A stretch of DNA of 64,000 nt from Litomosoides sigmodontis (taxonomy: Eukaryota; Nematoda; Chromadorea; Rhabditida; Onchocercidae). The notes below the pieces were generated by a model, which was not told the origin of the DNA, did not search any database, and saw nothing but the letters and a program-made list of their open reading frames with translations. The stretch is from NCBI GenBank assembly GCA_963070105.1, contig OY718806.1, forward strand, positions 5,477,865-5,541,864, read 5' to 3'. Of this stretch, positions 36,581 to 50,401 are shown in pieces. Positions within the stretch are counted from its first letter, which is position 1; every line of letters begins with the position of its first letter. The position numbers and the translations under genes were made by a program.

Positions 36581-38383
36581 CCTCCCTGAAGTTCCGTGTA
36601 CATTCGCTGGCACAAAGAGCAGTAAGTTGAAACCCATACGAATGACCACATTTTATACGATATTTGAAAAACAGGACTTTTCAAAAGTGAATGTGAAGCG
36701 ATTTCCTGAATTTCTCTACTAACATGTGGCATTCAAATGCGTTGCAAACTGATTGTCGGAACCGATGAATGCCTCTTCTCCACTGTGTAAAATTTTTGGT
36801 TTGTAAAACTCCTAAGCGATAATATTGATTGATTGATAAAATCTTTCAGGCGGTAAAGTTGAGGAAAGTGTTAAGTCGAACTATGGCACTTTAAAGTATT
36901 AAAAGTAAAAGTTTAAGCTTCTTCGAAAGCAGAATTGCAAGTTTCTACTTGATAATCGGTAAATTGGAAACCTTTGCTTCATTAATTCAATTTATTAATT
37001 ACACGGCGTTGACAGCGAATTAACACAGTTATTTCAAACGGAACAAACGGCAACCAAAGTAACTTTCAAAAACATTGTATGTTTCCTCGGGAGATGCGAC
37101 CAAGTTCCTTATGAACAAATTGAAAATGTAGCGTCTAACACTTGGAGGATTTATTCAAACAGTGAGTGGAAGCGATCGATGAGATCGGATAAACAGATAA
37201 TGTTTAGTTACTGAAGAGTGAAGAGCAGTTCATGAGTGGAACGGGGTGAAAGTTGAGGTGTTAGATGAGGTGAAGTCAAGCGGCACAGTAAAGGGAAAAG
37301 GAGAAATTACAATGAGAAAAAGAAACTGATGGAAGCGGAGGAGAAGGAGGAGTTGCAAGGACTGAAATGCACGCTGCAAACAACTGCTCTCTGCTACAGA
37401 TCAGCGGTGATGTGGTTACGCTTCCATTGCCTCTCAGCTGATTCAATCAGTCATTTACGCCGTTAAATGCTTGTTACACCGATCTGGGCCTCAAGCTACA
37501 GGCCCCCCACTTCATCTCTATTAGCCAACGGTCGTCATTGTCCACAAAATGAACTGTCCATTATGCTGCTGTTCCTTTTTTTATTCAAGCAGCACACGCT
37601 TAAAGTTAAAGAAAATCAGCAGTGGTCCTCATTAGTTTATCATCTTTTGCATGGATATGGGAGGCAGTGGTGTTACACAATACTTCGTACAACTTTTTAC
37701 GTTGTTTTTTTTCTGGAAGCGTTAGCGCGTCCACGCATGAATGTGCATGCATGAATATGCTTTCTGTATTTATTTTCATCTCATTTCATTTCTAACTCAC
37801 ACAAACAAACGTTTTGATTGCTGGAAGGAAGGACGGCGAATTGACGTGTTAATTAATTGTTTGTGGTTTGCAACAGATGCGTGTTTTTTTGGTTTGTCCT
37901 TCTCGTCACAATTTTTAATCATCACTGACATTAAAATTTCAGGAGTGGGCGCAGTGTGACGACTAAAGTTCATTTTAGACAGGAACAATTAAACTTGCTA
38001 GCCAACTGCAACCAGCAGCTATTTTTCAAGGTTCAGGCTTGCGATTAGTTGCAAAGTTAGGTCTGTTGTTCTCTTATCCAGTTCACTACCTGCTTGAGAT
38101 CTTCGTGGTCCTTTCACATTATCTGTAATAACTTGACATTAGCCTTGTTTTAAAAGCGTATCCTTGTTTTACCAGTAAAGCAAGTATGGTGAAACGCAAG
38201 GTACTTCTGATTACCTGGTTTATTAAATACTCGAATACGCACGTATAACCATTTGGCATGGTACATCTCGAGGCAGTAGAAAATGACATTCACGACAGAA
38301 AATATCTAAGTTGAGCCATAATTATTTAACGCTTTTGACCATTTATAACTAAGGACAGAAACTTTTTTTTATGCGGATACCGT
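36581..38383. other. Upstream region of the LRRC20-like gene, no gene seen
   Basis: Expected to hold the LRRC20-like promoter. A GC-richer patch at about 37180-37520 contains a purine-rich run (GGAGGAGAAGGAGGAGTTGC). A 95-codon plus-strand ORF at 37467-37754 lacks conserved features or splice support. Nothing else is supported. Confidence 0.45.
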
Positions 38384-38388
38384 AACAA

Positions 38389-39156
<768 letters not shown>

Positions 39157-39396
39157 GTTATTATTATTATGGATTTGAGCGATTCCCTTTCACTGTTCGG
39201 AATTTTAGAAAGGTTTGAGGGACGGATACTGGAAAGAAATAGCAAATTAGAAAAATAGTGAAAACAGATTTTGAAATTGGAAGGAAAGAAAATAGCTGAA
39301 ACGACAGCTGCGGGTAAGAAATGACATTTAGAGCATGCGAGTAGGAAATAATTGCATGCGAAGAAAACAAGGTGTGTGAAATACAACTGGCGATAC

Positions 39397-39738
39397 TTAA
39401 AAGTGAAATTGAGTGTTCATGTCATCCATGATTTTACAAAACACTGGTAGCAAAAATAGACCATAAAAGTTTGGTTCTATCATGCAATAAACGTCAGGAA
39501 CTTGAAGTTGAGTTCGGTAGAACCAATCATCTATCCTGCAGGTAAAATAAAATTTAGCAGTTGATAGACAGGAAAAAAACAAAAAATCAGTCAGCAGTGG
39601 TATATCCACTGAATTTGAAATGGAGAAGTGCGTAACGCTGTTAAAATTGGTACAGCAATTTGGCAGCTAGAGTAGTACATGTCGTGCATTAAGTACAGAT
39701 AAAGGTATAGTGCGACGAGACAGCCTTTTTTGGATAAT
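39397..39738 (-). CDS. Candidate 3' end of an unrecognised, possibly membrane, protein
   Basis: Two exons join in frame: 39610-39738 (excellent acceptor TTTATTTTTCAG) and 39397-39535 (acceptor TTTACCTGCAG), with a stop at 39397. The predicted tail contains KKGCLVALYLYLYLMHDMYY and RTQLQVPDVYCMIEPNFYG, ending MDDMNTQFHF. Coding-like minus-strand pieces continue to about 40522, including FKAAFYGC and, in one frame of 39990-40150, long hydrophobic runs. This suggests a multipass membrane protein of at least five exons, but I could not fix the upstream joins. Next to the AAT array. No family recognised. Confidence 0.35.
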
Positions 39739-41085
39739 CTGAAAAATAAAAAAACCGGCCTAACTGAAGGTAGTACTTTCGTGAAATAAACATCTGGTTA
39801 GTCCCTTTATTTAAATATTAGGTAGAATTGCTGATTGAAGATAGACAAATTGAATCGAGAAAAATGGAATGCAAGTTACATACAATTTCTATAGTCTACG
39901 GATCAGTCTTTGCACAGTCTCTTATCGATGAAAGATATACATTAAAGATGAATCAGGTTATCCAGGAAGAGAAAAGGCTGTAAGATGATCGTATTAATGA
40001 GAGAGTAGAAAAATTCAAATTATAAGGAAAATTGACAGCATGAAAAGTGGCATAAAATAGACAGATAAACGCACATAGTAGGCTAAATAGGCCAAAATCA
40101 TAAATGGCAACATTAGAAAGGCCCATGCTTGTGATAAAAAGACCTAAAAAATGGGGCTGGAAAAGTGCTGAAAGTTATAGGCAGTGGGAATGTAAAAGTT
40201 TTCTTCAGAGGTTCAGAATTAGAACCGATATTGCCGTAGCAGGCAGCAGTAACTAAAGAAAAAGGACGGTATTGTCTCTAATGACAAGATAAATGGAATG
40301 AATATTTAGTAGTAGTAAAGAACGAAACTCCAATTAAAATAATAGTGAGATTGTAATCACACGTTTATCTACAATAATAGTAATAATTTTACCACAGCCA
40401 TAAAAAGCTGCTTTGAAACTTTGGGCTTGAAGTCTGAATATTTCCAGATGTGCTCCCAGGTGTAGAGCAGGCACATTGTTGAAAAGCTTGTAATGCACCA
40501 GAATAAGATGTGAATAGCGCATCGAGAAAAATCTGCTTGCTATATTAATATGGCATTTTAATTTGTGTTTTTCTTTTTTAATTTAGAAGAGGTTCACTTG
40601 ATTTTCAAAAACTAATTTGATCAAAATTACAAATAAGTGAATTTTGGCATTATGACTTCATTGAAAAAAGTGAGTACTTGGTAGGGGGGTGCAATGCTGT
40701 AACTGATTGATATTACTGTATAAACTAGATATATGAAATCAAGTATGACAATAAATATTGGCAAAGTTAGTCCAAATACTGTTTTGCATGCCGGTTTGTT
40801 TTTTAAATTACGGCTTGAAAAGCAGTTTGGATCCTTAAAGTTAAGCTGAAATGTTTTACTTTAGATTTCAAAAACACTTTCTGTTTCTTATTCAAGAACT
40901 AAACGGTATGAAAACCTTGTGTTCGTACCGGATTTAGCATTTATCAACGTTGCTTGTTTCCCAGCAATAATTATTCAAAAATAAACAGTAAGCTACCAGG
41001 AAAACCAATAAATAAGCACAAGTTAGTGCTTGCAAGTCTTCGTAATCTTTTCGTTTTAAATTGAAAAAAGGAAATATCGACTTAC

Positions 41086-41424
41086 TGTGATGCAGCTGTA
41101 GCTTTCGTAATTTTCACTAGGGATGGTCGCCTCTCCGTTAACGCTATTATTCGTGCTGCTATTCGATACTTCTACGGTTTCTAATAAAACGATTCAGTGT
41201 TTTTGTTGAAACTATTTGCAATGATTACCGGCGCAGGTAAACTAAGATAATCAAAGCAAATTTCACTATTTTCATGGACAAACAAAGGACAGCTCAGGAA
41301 GATGGAATCGGTGGATGTTACCTCGTTTGCAATAATTACCTGCCTCACGTAGGCTTCAACAATTATGGCAAAGAAGCCTGTGTAGTTGCTGCGATGATTC
41401 GCAAAAACGAGCGCAGATAAATGC
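41086..41424 (-). CDS. Candidate exons, possibly extracellular protein, unrecognised
   Basis: An exon after a strong acceptor (TATTTCTTTTACAG at 41425) reads HLSALVFANHRSNYTGFFAI then IVEAYVRQ before a GTAATT donor. A second exon, 41086-41180, reads TVEVSNSSTNNSVNGEATIP and SENYESYSCIT to a consensus donor (GTAAGT). Asn-x-Ser/Thr sites (NSS, NNS, NYT) suggest a secreted or lumenal segment. The join between the two and the remaining exons are not resolved. It may belong to the same gene as 39397-39738. Confidence 0.28.
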
Positions 41425-42709
41425 CTGTAAAAGAAATAAGCAAACTTACTGTTTTCCAAGTGTTCAGTAGAGATCACCATTTCGTTACGATATTGACGAC
41501 TGTAATTACTTTTACTGAGAGATAATATTTTCATAGGGAATGAATTTTGAATAAATTGCATACACGAGCTGCCCGGACGAGACAGTACCTAAATCATTTG
41601 TCTTGTATAGCAATGTACTTCATTTTAAGGTAACGAATTTATGACGCCAATTGGTCTACCTCTAAAATATTAGCTGAAAATATTTCTGAAGCGCTGTATG
41701 CTTATCGAATTAAAATATTTCCACTAAAATTCTTAATTCGCGTTTTTTTAACACAAATTTTATGACAAAAAAATGTGTTTATCAAATTAACATTTTGCAA
41801 TTAATTCAGCACTCCACCTAGGTGTCACCATCATCTGTTCTTTGTTCTGTTATCACTGTAATGATTTTGACCTTTCCGAACTTTTTTTGAAGTGACTACA
41901 ATACCTTTCCGATGTCATAAAATTACTTTACTTAAAGTACATTAATATCTCTACACAACGAGAAGTACGAGATACCCGATCCATGGCAGTTTTACCGCAT
42001 AGACGATATGCTCCAAGAAGAAGAGCAACAGTTACACAACAATTGATTATTTGTATCACCTTCACCACAAAGAACACGCGCATGCTGAATTTTTTCCTAA
42101 AATTCAAACCGCCTTGATTAGTTCAGAAGAAGTTTGGAGAATTGAGCATTCGCCAAGCACAATAAGCGAAATAACCACGAGTTTTCGATTTCAACTTTAA
42201 AATACCGTAAAATTGAAGAGGAAGATAACAGCAATTTGCATATACATGTTTTTATTAAACTTGGCATGATGATTTGTTAAATGTAAATTTCATTTGTTTC
42301 TACTGGTCCGATGCAATTCATCTATTTTAAGCTGTCAATAACGAGTTCTAACTGAACTATTCAGATCCAAATGACACATTCCTAATTAGAAGTAGAGAGA
42401 AAAAGTTGTGGTTGAAGGTCGGTTTATTAACTTCTGCCGCAGTGATCAACTTTGTTTAAATGCCTTCCGTTTACTAGGAGTTAATTCCTTCAGTTGTTTT
42501 GAGCAATGAAGAGTCGATTAAATTTGAAATCAATTATTGCTCACAAGCTTAGTATTCCGAATTGCTTGAGTTTCCCAATAAATTAACGTCCACGGGTAAT
42601 GGTGTCTAACAACTCGCAAACGTGAAGGAAAGTTTTTGCAAATCTGTAGTTTTTTGTGCTATCGTCACAAAAACACAGGATTCATCAAAATATTGCACCT
42701 CAATCTCAC

Positions 42710-42895
42710 TGTATCGAAATACGATTGCTGAGTGGGACGATCTTGTCTAAGTAGCCAATCAAAAATGCCAGCCTGAGCAGGAATTTGGATCAGGGAATAT
42801 AATTCGCAACCTGTGTATAGACAGTATTCAAGGTCACTGCTGTATGACACGGAACGGGCAAACGCCCTCCATGTGCTCTTCTTCGCATCATCGCC
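42710..42895 (-). CDS. Candidate coding exon, unrecognised
   Basis: A minus-strand frame open for about 65 codons reads GDDAKKSTWRAFARSVSYSS, DLEYCLYTGCELYSLIQIP and AGIFDWLLRQDRPTQQSYFD, ending at a usable donor (GATACA|GTGAGA). Composition is clearly more protein-like than the flanks. No good acceptor precedes it, and an in-frame TAA lies just upstream, so it could be a gene relic. No family recognised. Confidence 0.28.
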
Positions 42896-44249
42896 CAGAT
42901 GCCATTACAGTATGCAAGATGCACCGCAGGTTAATAATGCTTGCCTAATTAAATTCTGGCATTGCTACTTATACGACCCCGCTCAAACAGACTGGCTTAT
43001 TGATAGACGGTTTTCTTTGGTTAAAGTAAAACTAGTACATTTAGCAGTATTTCAAAGTTTTATATTGATTTAACACACTTTTGGTTATTTTGCTATTATG
43101 GATAGCACCATTTAGTCAATGAAACGAAATGAAATATGCATGAAGGACCTATGTCACACTAAAGAAATCTAATTCTACAGTACGATGAGATCTGGATCGT
43201 GTCACAGCGTAGCCTACAGTGATGATTAAACATGGGTCATTGAGAATACCTTCTGCCACCGCATGAAATGAGCAATCCAAACAATATCATTTGCCACGTG
43301 CACACATCATTAAAGTGTAAAATTAAGTCAGGGTAGGTACAGACGGCAAATTAGTAATGGTCTTTTTATACACATATATGTAACAGAAATATATGTAAAC
43401 AAAAATATTGCAAATACAATTCCTAGAAGCAAAGTGGAATAATTAAAGCACCAAAATTTATCTTCTAGCTAACGAAGGAAAAGTAACGACAGAGACTGTT
43501 CTCCGGTCAAACAATTATGCATTTCCAATTCCACGACATGTGGAACCGAAAGTCTGAGAAATGTTGTCATTGAAAAGGAAAAAAATTTCCTGAAAATAAG
43601 CAAAAGTGGAATTTGAAAGCATGATATAAAAAAAGTGAAGAAAATGTATTCGCTATAGTGATGGCACGAGTAAACTTTCACGCCATGAAACAAACACCAT
43701 AATGAATACCGCATAATACCCGCACAATGAAATGCTGCAAGAATCAAAACTGGTTTTTGTATCGGCTACAGCACAGTAAGCCGTTATGCATAACAACAAA
43801 TTCAAAGTACAACAATATTGGAAATGTAACCCAATATTCGCATTTTTAAGGCAAAAATAACTTCTCCAAGTCTCATTCGTTCCAAAACAATACTTTATAT
43901 TCATCTGCCGACTAAATAGTTCCTCTTTCTGTATATAAAATAGAAAATCATGCCATAACAAAGTTTTGCTGAAGTAGTTCCACAAGTGAATTTTGAACAA
44001 AAAGCATACGATTCGCTACAGGAAGCTCCTTGAGGTAGAATTTTTATAGACGTTTGTTATAAGAGGGAAGGAAGAGGTAGAGAAGCTTTTACTGTCTTTG
44101 CAGGGTAAACGAATCATTAATGTAAAATTTGCCATTTTATCCTCAACCGACCCATTCATTAACTTTATAGAACCTATAACGAAACTTTAGCACATTTAAA
44201 GTGTAGAAGAAAAAGTGTAGCCTCTGTAGGCAGCGCCTCTATATCTTTG
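42896..44249. other. Region downstream of plexin
   Basis: Contains the plexin 3' UTR near 44250. Minus-strand open frames at 43469-43747 and 43653-44000 are cysteine-rich and have possible splice joins, but several frames work equally well, so I do not call a gene. Confidence 0.35.
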
Positions 44250-47200
44250 TTACACCCTATCTTCTTCTCTTGGTCTGCCCCGATAAACACGGTGTCCAAA
44301 ACTTCCTATAGTCCCACCGCCACCATTACTGTAATGTTCACCTACACACTCCATTGTATTCAACATATCTTGGAACTTTTGCGGTAGCTTCTGATTGACT
44401 GCAAACTGATTCATATCCAGTTCTTCACGTAAAGATTCCTTGTATTGCTCCAGATACCTAACGAAGAAATTTTCAATCAGTGGGATAAGGAAAGACCAAG
44501 TTCAGCATTTTGCAACATTCCTATGAAATGACTGCAAAAACTTTTATTTTCAAAGGCCTACTCAGGAAAGACTAAAATTAATCAAACAAGAATGTATTCA
44601 AGCGAACGCTCTGATATAACCACATGAAATACTTACTTGTAAAGCTCATTTAGTGCGCTGAAAATATGAAACCGATCACGTGAGTGAGAACGTGACTCTT
44701 CAGCAAGCAGTGCATTCATATCCTGATCAGATATTGGACGCATCTGCCTTATTTCTGCATAGTATCTGTAAAAGAGTTGCTTAGTAAAAAAGATCTGACA
44801 ACCACTAAAGAAAAATTAAAAAAGAATCCACCTGTCAACCCAGTCACGATACTGATATATATCTTTTGCAAATAATAATTTGCTGCTGGGCGAATCTTTC
44901 GTTAACTGATGCTCTTGTGTCGAACATGCATCCATAAGAGTTTGAGCAACAACAGATAAACAACCTTCGAGCTGAAAAAGGTATCCATAAATACCATTCT
45001 GCTCTTAAACAAATTAAAAACATTACCTTATTCAATCATATTTATTCGCGTTTTGTATGCAACCAAAAAACTGAACCTACGATTAAAATGACAGTGCATT
45101 AAGCATTAAGCAATCAGGGATGAAAGTAAAATTAACTGCACACATACCTTTGTGGGTTTCTGTATATCAAATACAAAATGCGGATTCTTTATCAAATTAA
45201 CCCAAAACCTCAAGGGCAGGGAATTGCTTTTCCAAGCATGAACCACTTCATTCTCTTCAATGCCATGTTCTCTAGCCTGGAAGGAAATTGGTACGTGAAA
45301 AGTTTAAAACATGTAAACGAGTTGCTACATTATCCAGAAATATCATTCACCTGATCATCCATGAAATCAAACATATATTTCACGCAACGAATAGCTGAAT
45401 TAGGAGCCGCAGCAGAAAATATAACTTCAAGTAAGTTCTGGATAAATTTCTGAAGCGTACCCTTCATTGTAAGTAATCTGAAATACTCCAAACATTTTTT
45501 GAAAGACAGAACCACAGCGAATAACCAACAGCTTCGTACAAATTCCGCGCAATACCTAATGTACACAAAGAATGAAAGCTTAGAGCATGCCTAGTCAAAT
45601 ATATTTCAGTGACCATTTTATCTTGTTGATCAGATGAGCCATGTTCAGAAGGACGCACGAGGTGGTACAGTTTATAATTAGAATCCATGTCTGCAACAAT
45701 TGTGTGCAAATTTTTGACAGATAGCGCAAATAGTTCATAATAAAATTGCACTAAATACTACAAAAAAAAAAGTTTCTTACTTAAAAAAAGTGAACACTAA
45801 CTTGACAGCAAACCTTTGCACTGTGAACTTGAGGTTGTTCCAAAAGGTCTTGTGAGGGTGGGACTTTGTTTTGGTAATGAAAATGTTGAGCGTTCACTCA
45901 AAATTGACAGATTGTAAAGAGATGCTTGACGTGGAAGTAGCGCCAAAGTGGCATTTTCAGGAACCTGGAAGACATAAAAATAACTAAGCCCAAAATAACC
46001 TACAGTTCGCTTGACCTCGCTTTTCACAAGCGATGATGTAATGCATAATGATCTCACCTCCCTTTGGCAATGAGTTGCATTTCAACGAAACCTTATATAA
46101 ATTTGCCTCGAGCTCATAAAATCACACCACCCAGGTTACCCTAAACTACGTAAAACAATTGGAAAATGAGGCTCATTATTTATCACCCAAGGCTGATATG
46201 AGCAATGAATTTTAAAATTTCTGATATCTTAAAACAAAGAATTGAATAGCAAAAAGATCTTACGTAGTCTTAACTGAATACCAAAATAATATAACACAGA
46301 AAATTCAAAAAATACGTTATAATGAGCAAGAGTGTTAATCCTTCTCCAGCCACCAGGTTCGACCTTCGAAGTACTGTCTATATCTTGAAGAATTATTCTG
46401 GGGCATGCCGATCGCAATTCCAAATCAAGATCATTCACAGAGGGACGATCAGAAAAAGCTGTTGTGCGATACTTTGCGTCCAGACATTTTTCTTTCACCT
46501 GAAAAATTTAGCAGAAGAATGAAACAAGCTCAGCTAGATTTTGATAAAAATAGGAAAAAAATAAAGGACTATGGTACATAAATGTTTGAAAACGAAAGTG
46601 ATTCATAAATGGCGAAGTTGAATCTGTCAATATACATTTCCAAAAGACTGTTTCATTACATTTATTTCAACTTAACATGATACGTGAGAACTGCAACCGG
46701 AAAAATTATCAAATGTATAAACTCTTTTGTAAAGCTTTTGTGCATTTAATATAAAACCACAATTTATCTTTTAGATGAAGCAGTTTACAACAGAAATAAT
46801 ACCTGTGTTATAGAATCACAGTCAAGTACTCTGACCGGATAATCCATTGCACCAGAAGAATGGTGATCCGCAGCAATAAAAACAGTTAACTTCCGAAAAT
46901 CAAAGGAGGATCGTAAAAGTTTCTCTTCTGACAAAGAATACCGAGCCTCAAGAGTCAGCGCATCTTGTGGGCCTTTTTCCATCTGTTGCTTCATTGCCCA
47001 ATACAATTCATAGAGTTTTCTGCCAGCGCATTCCTGTCGAAATTGAAGAAAGTCTAACTTTTAAAAATCAGATCACGACCGCGGTTTAGTTTACTAACGA
47101 TTTGCTTATTCGTTATTCAAAATAAGAAGCCAGCAAGTTATTTGTTATTGGACTTGGACTTCCAACGAAAAAAGCATTTCTTTAATTTTATTATGATACA

Positions 47201-50200
47201 AAAGCATCAAACGTACTCACCGTAAGGTATTTGTACATTAGAATGGTGTACCATGCAGCCAACATACGTTCTGCAACACTTTCTGAACGCCGAAACAGAA
47301 TCTTGGGTTGTAATCTTTTTTCCATTGTCCGATCAATGAGTTCTTTTAGCAACTGTTTTAAAATTTCGGTGCAATATTCCATCTTTTCCTGTGAAGAAAA
47401 AAATTAAAAAAACGAAAAATGAATTTCTTTCTTACACTGCCACCAATTAGAAATAACGAATGATTACTGCCTTCAACAGTTCAAAACTACCATCAACACA
47501 ACCATTAGGAGTGAACCGACAGACACACGATCCTTGCCCAGAAAATACTTATTATTTTCCATTGCGCGAACAAATGAAAGCAAGAAGTGTTTGTTCATCA
47601 AAAGTTTGTTGAATGCTCGAAGACCCATTTCTATGGCATGTGCACGTTGACTGTCGACTTCCAAATCACGTAAGACCGGGTGATTATGATAATTATTTGG
47701 AAACAGCACCTCAAAAGATTTAGTAAAGCGCTGGATAAAAATCGACAAAGCAAAGAAACGAAAATGTAGCGTTTAATCATATCTCTCACAAAAAAAAACC
47801 TACCCTAGCTGTATATTCCTTATACGACAGAAATGGTATGAAAGGTGTTCCAAGAGGCAAAACAGCAGCCATTGCATTCATCGATGTTTGCAATTCTGCA
47901 AATGCTTCTTTACATTCAGTGGCCACCTTCATCTCAATCTGATCGATTTGATTCTTTAAATGCTTCATTTCACGCATGTGAGAAGTGCTCTTGCGTCTGA
48001 AATAATCGTCAATTAATAGTTTTTACTACAAAATAATGTACACTTAAATCAGAATAAAAAATTTACCTGTAAAAAATTAAAAGTAAAAAGAATGCGCCAA
48101 TAATGCAAACAGTTGGTATCAGTACAGCGCCCATCAGATGTGGTGATAATCCAGCTCCCTTCATGCTGTACGACAGATAGCCCACTCGATAACTAAAATC
48201 CATAAAAGCATTTTCCACATAAAGTGAATGCGACAAACACTAAAAGAAAGCAGAAAACATTATAAAATACTCATACCTTACGCCACCTATCTTCACAAGA
48301 ACATCCGGATCTGAATCATAAGAAAATTTTTGAGTCTTGGGTTTTTCAGGCGGTGGTTGACACGTAAGAGCGCGATTTGCCAAAGCAGTCAAATTGCACG
48401 GCTCACCACCTACTGTTACCAGTATATCCCTTTCACTCGCAGCTGCATCCAGATATTTGCCATTTATCGTCAGATAATCACCTGATCGATAAAACCTCAC
48501 ATCGCTAAATTTTTCCACCACCGGATCCGGAAAAACGGCCAGGTGACGCATTCGGAAACCACTTAACTGCGAAATATCCCTAAACATCAAACAGAAACGT
48601 ACAAATTCCCGAAAAGTAGCAGCTTCCAACAAATAATTTGCACTTCACTATTTGTAAAAAGCACTTCGGTTTTCACTTATCCATTAAACACATTAACTTT
48701 GGACTACCACTAGGAAATAACATACTGTATTTGGAAACAAAAAACGTCAGTAGTGGTCTTTCTAACGTCATTTAGAGAAATTTAAACTGCAAATAGCAGT
48801 TAGATTAACCAAACTTGATACTTTACATGTTTTTAGAACAAATTATGAGAACATAAAAATTTCGAGGTTAATCTAAATTAAATGATAAGCTTACTCTGTA
48901 CGAACTCCATCAAGTTCGAAGCCGTAACTTAAGAGAAGTGGTTCATCAGCTGTCGGGTGTTTCCGCCTAAATACTTTAGACACATTAAAGAATATGACTA
49001 TGTAATATTTCATGTTTCATTTGGCGACACAAAAACGTGTACGAAAAAATAGTAGTTATGAAGTGATGAGGATGTAAACTAAAGCAGCCTTACAAATGAT
49101 ATACTTCATGAACCTGTTATGAGGAACTTCTAGGCTTGGTGTTTTGCAGAAAATCAAGTCATCACGTATGACATTACATTGTGGTCCTTTCATTACTCTC
49201 TTTTCATCTCTTACAATCATGTGGGGTCGCTGCAGTAATTTGAATCCAGTTCCCATAACATCAACTGTTATTCCGCCTGATTCGATGCTTCTCTCAGGTA
49301 TGACTTGTGCAAACGTAGGGTTTTCTCTGAAAAAAAAATTATGACAATAACAAAATGACTGCGAAGGACAATCTAGAAGATAATTGCTTTAATCTAGTTT
49401 CATGTCAATATTACACCTTGACAAACTTCCTAGAAACTTGCAGAAAAAAAGGAAATTCTGGATTAGAAGGAAAAACGCTTACTCATATCTAAATCGAACA
49501 TTATCATACTCCCGAGAAAAACTATCAAAACTGATTTTTAGGTATCCATCAGTAAGTGATTCTGAAGGACCTGTCCTGCATTCAACTTTATCATTTGTGC
49601 GGTTTAGTACTGCACATCGAACACCACTCAGAAAAATATTTACTGACGTACCAGCGTCAAGATTTTCACCCCTTATTGTTACATTAGTCCCGCCAAATCG
49701 AGGCCCTATAACTGTTTCATTGATGGGTAATAATAAAGATCTATATGCATATCTTGCTTCCTTATTTGTCCTCTAACAGCAAATTGTAACTAGGCCTAAA
49801 ATATACATGAAACGTAGATTTTGTAGATGTTATAAACATGGCTGAAAAACAATTCAGAATTATAAAGTCTATACTTCTTCACAATGCGCCGTAGTTTTAT
49901 CTTCCACGACCACAATTAAGAAATAAAATAATATACTAGGTAATAAACTAATGTCAACACGTAGCTTATTGTAGAATATTACTTTAGATTACATAAACGA
50001 ACAGTACTGCACCTTTAGTGGGTTCCATATTCTTTATAACAGGATCGACATAGGTGAAACTATCATTCGAGATTGCTGTATACCTGTGTTCTTCACGTAA
50101 TTTCACAACAACAGGATAGCGTGCTGGTATCGGAGTTGGACTTTGACGAGTGCGACATACAATTCGTGATGCGGTAATATAAGAGAATTCATCAACATCA

Positions 50201-50318
50201 CAGCGCACATTTGCTGCTGTCACTGCTTCCTCCACGGTTTTGAAACTATGGCCGAGATTCACACCATCAATGATCAGCTACAATGTTTTGCACAGAACAG
50301 CTTTCCATTCATCACTCA

Positions 50319-50401
<83 letters not shown>

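Noticed and set aside
41181..41561. Reading the ORF as a Notch-ligand (DSL/MNNL) N terminus because of TGFFAIIVEAYV
   Set aside because: The order and spacing of cysteines do not follow the MNNL or DSL pattern, so the resemblance is too weak.
43469..44000. Cysteine-rich spliced candidate downstream of plexin
   Set aside because: Two different frame choices give equally open products, so chance cannot be excluded.
49402..49776. 124-residue plus-strand ORF
   Set aside because: Antisense to plexin IPT-repeat exons.
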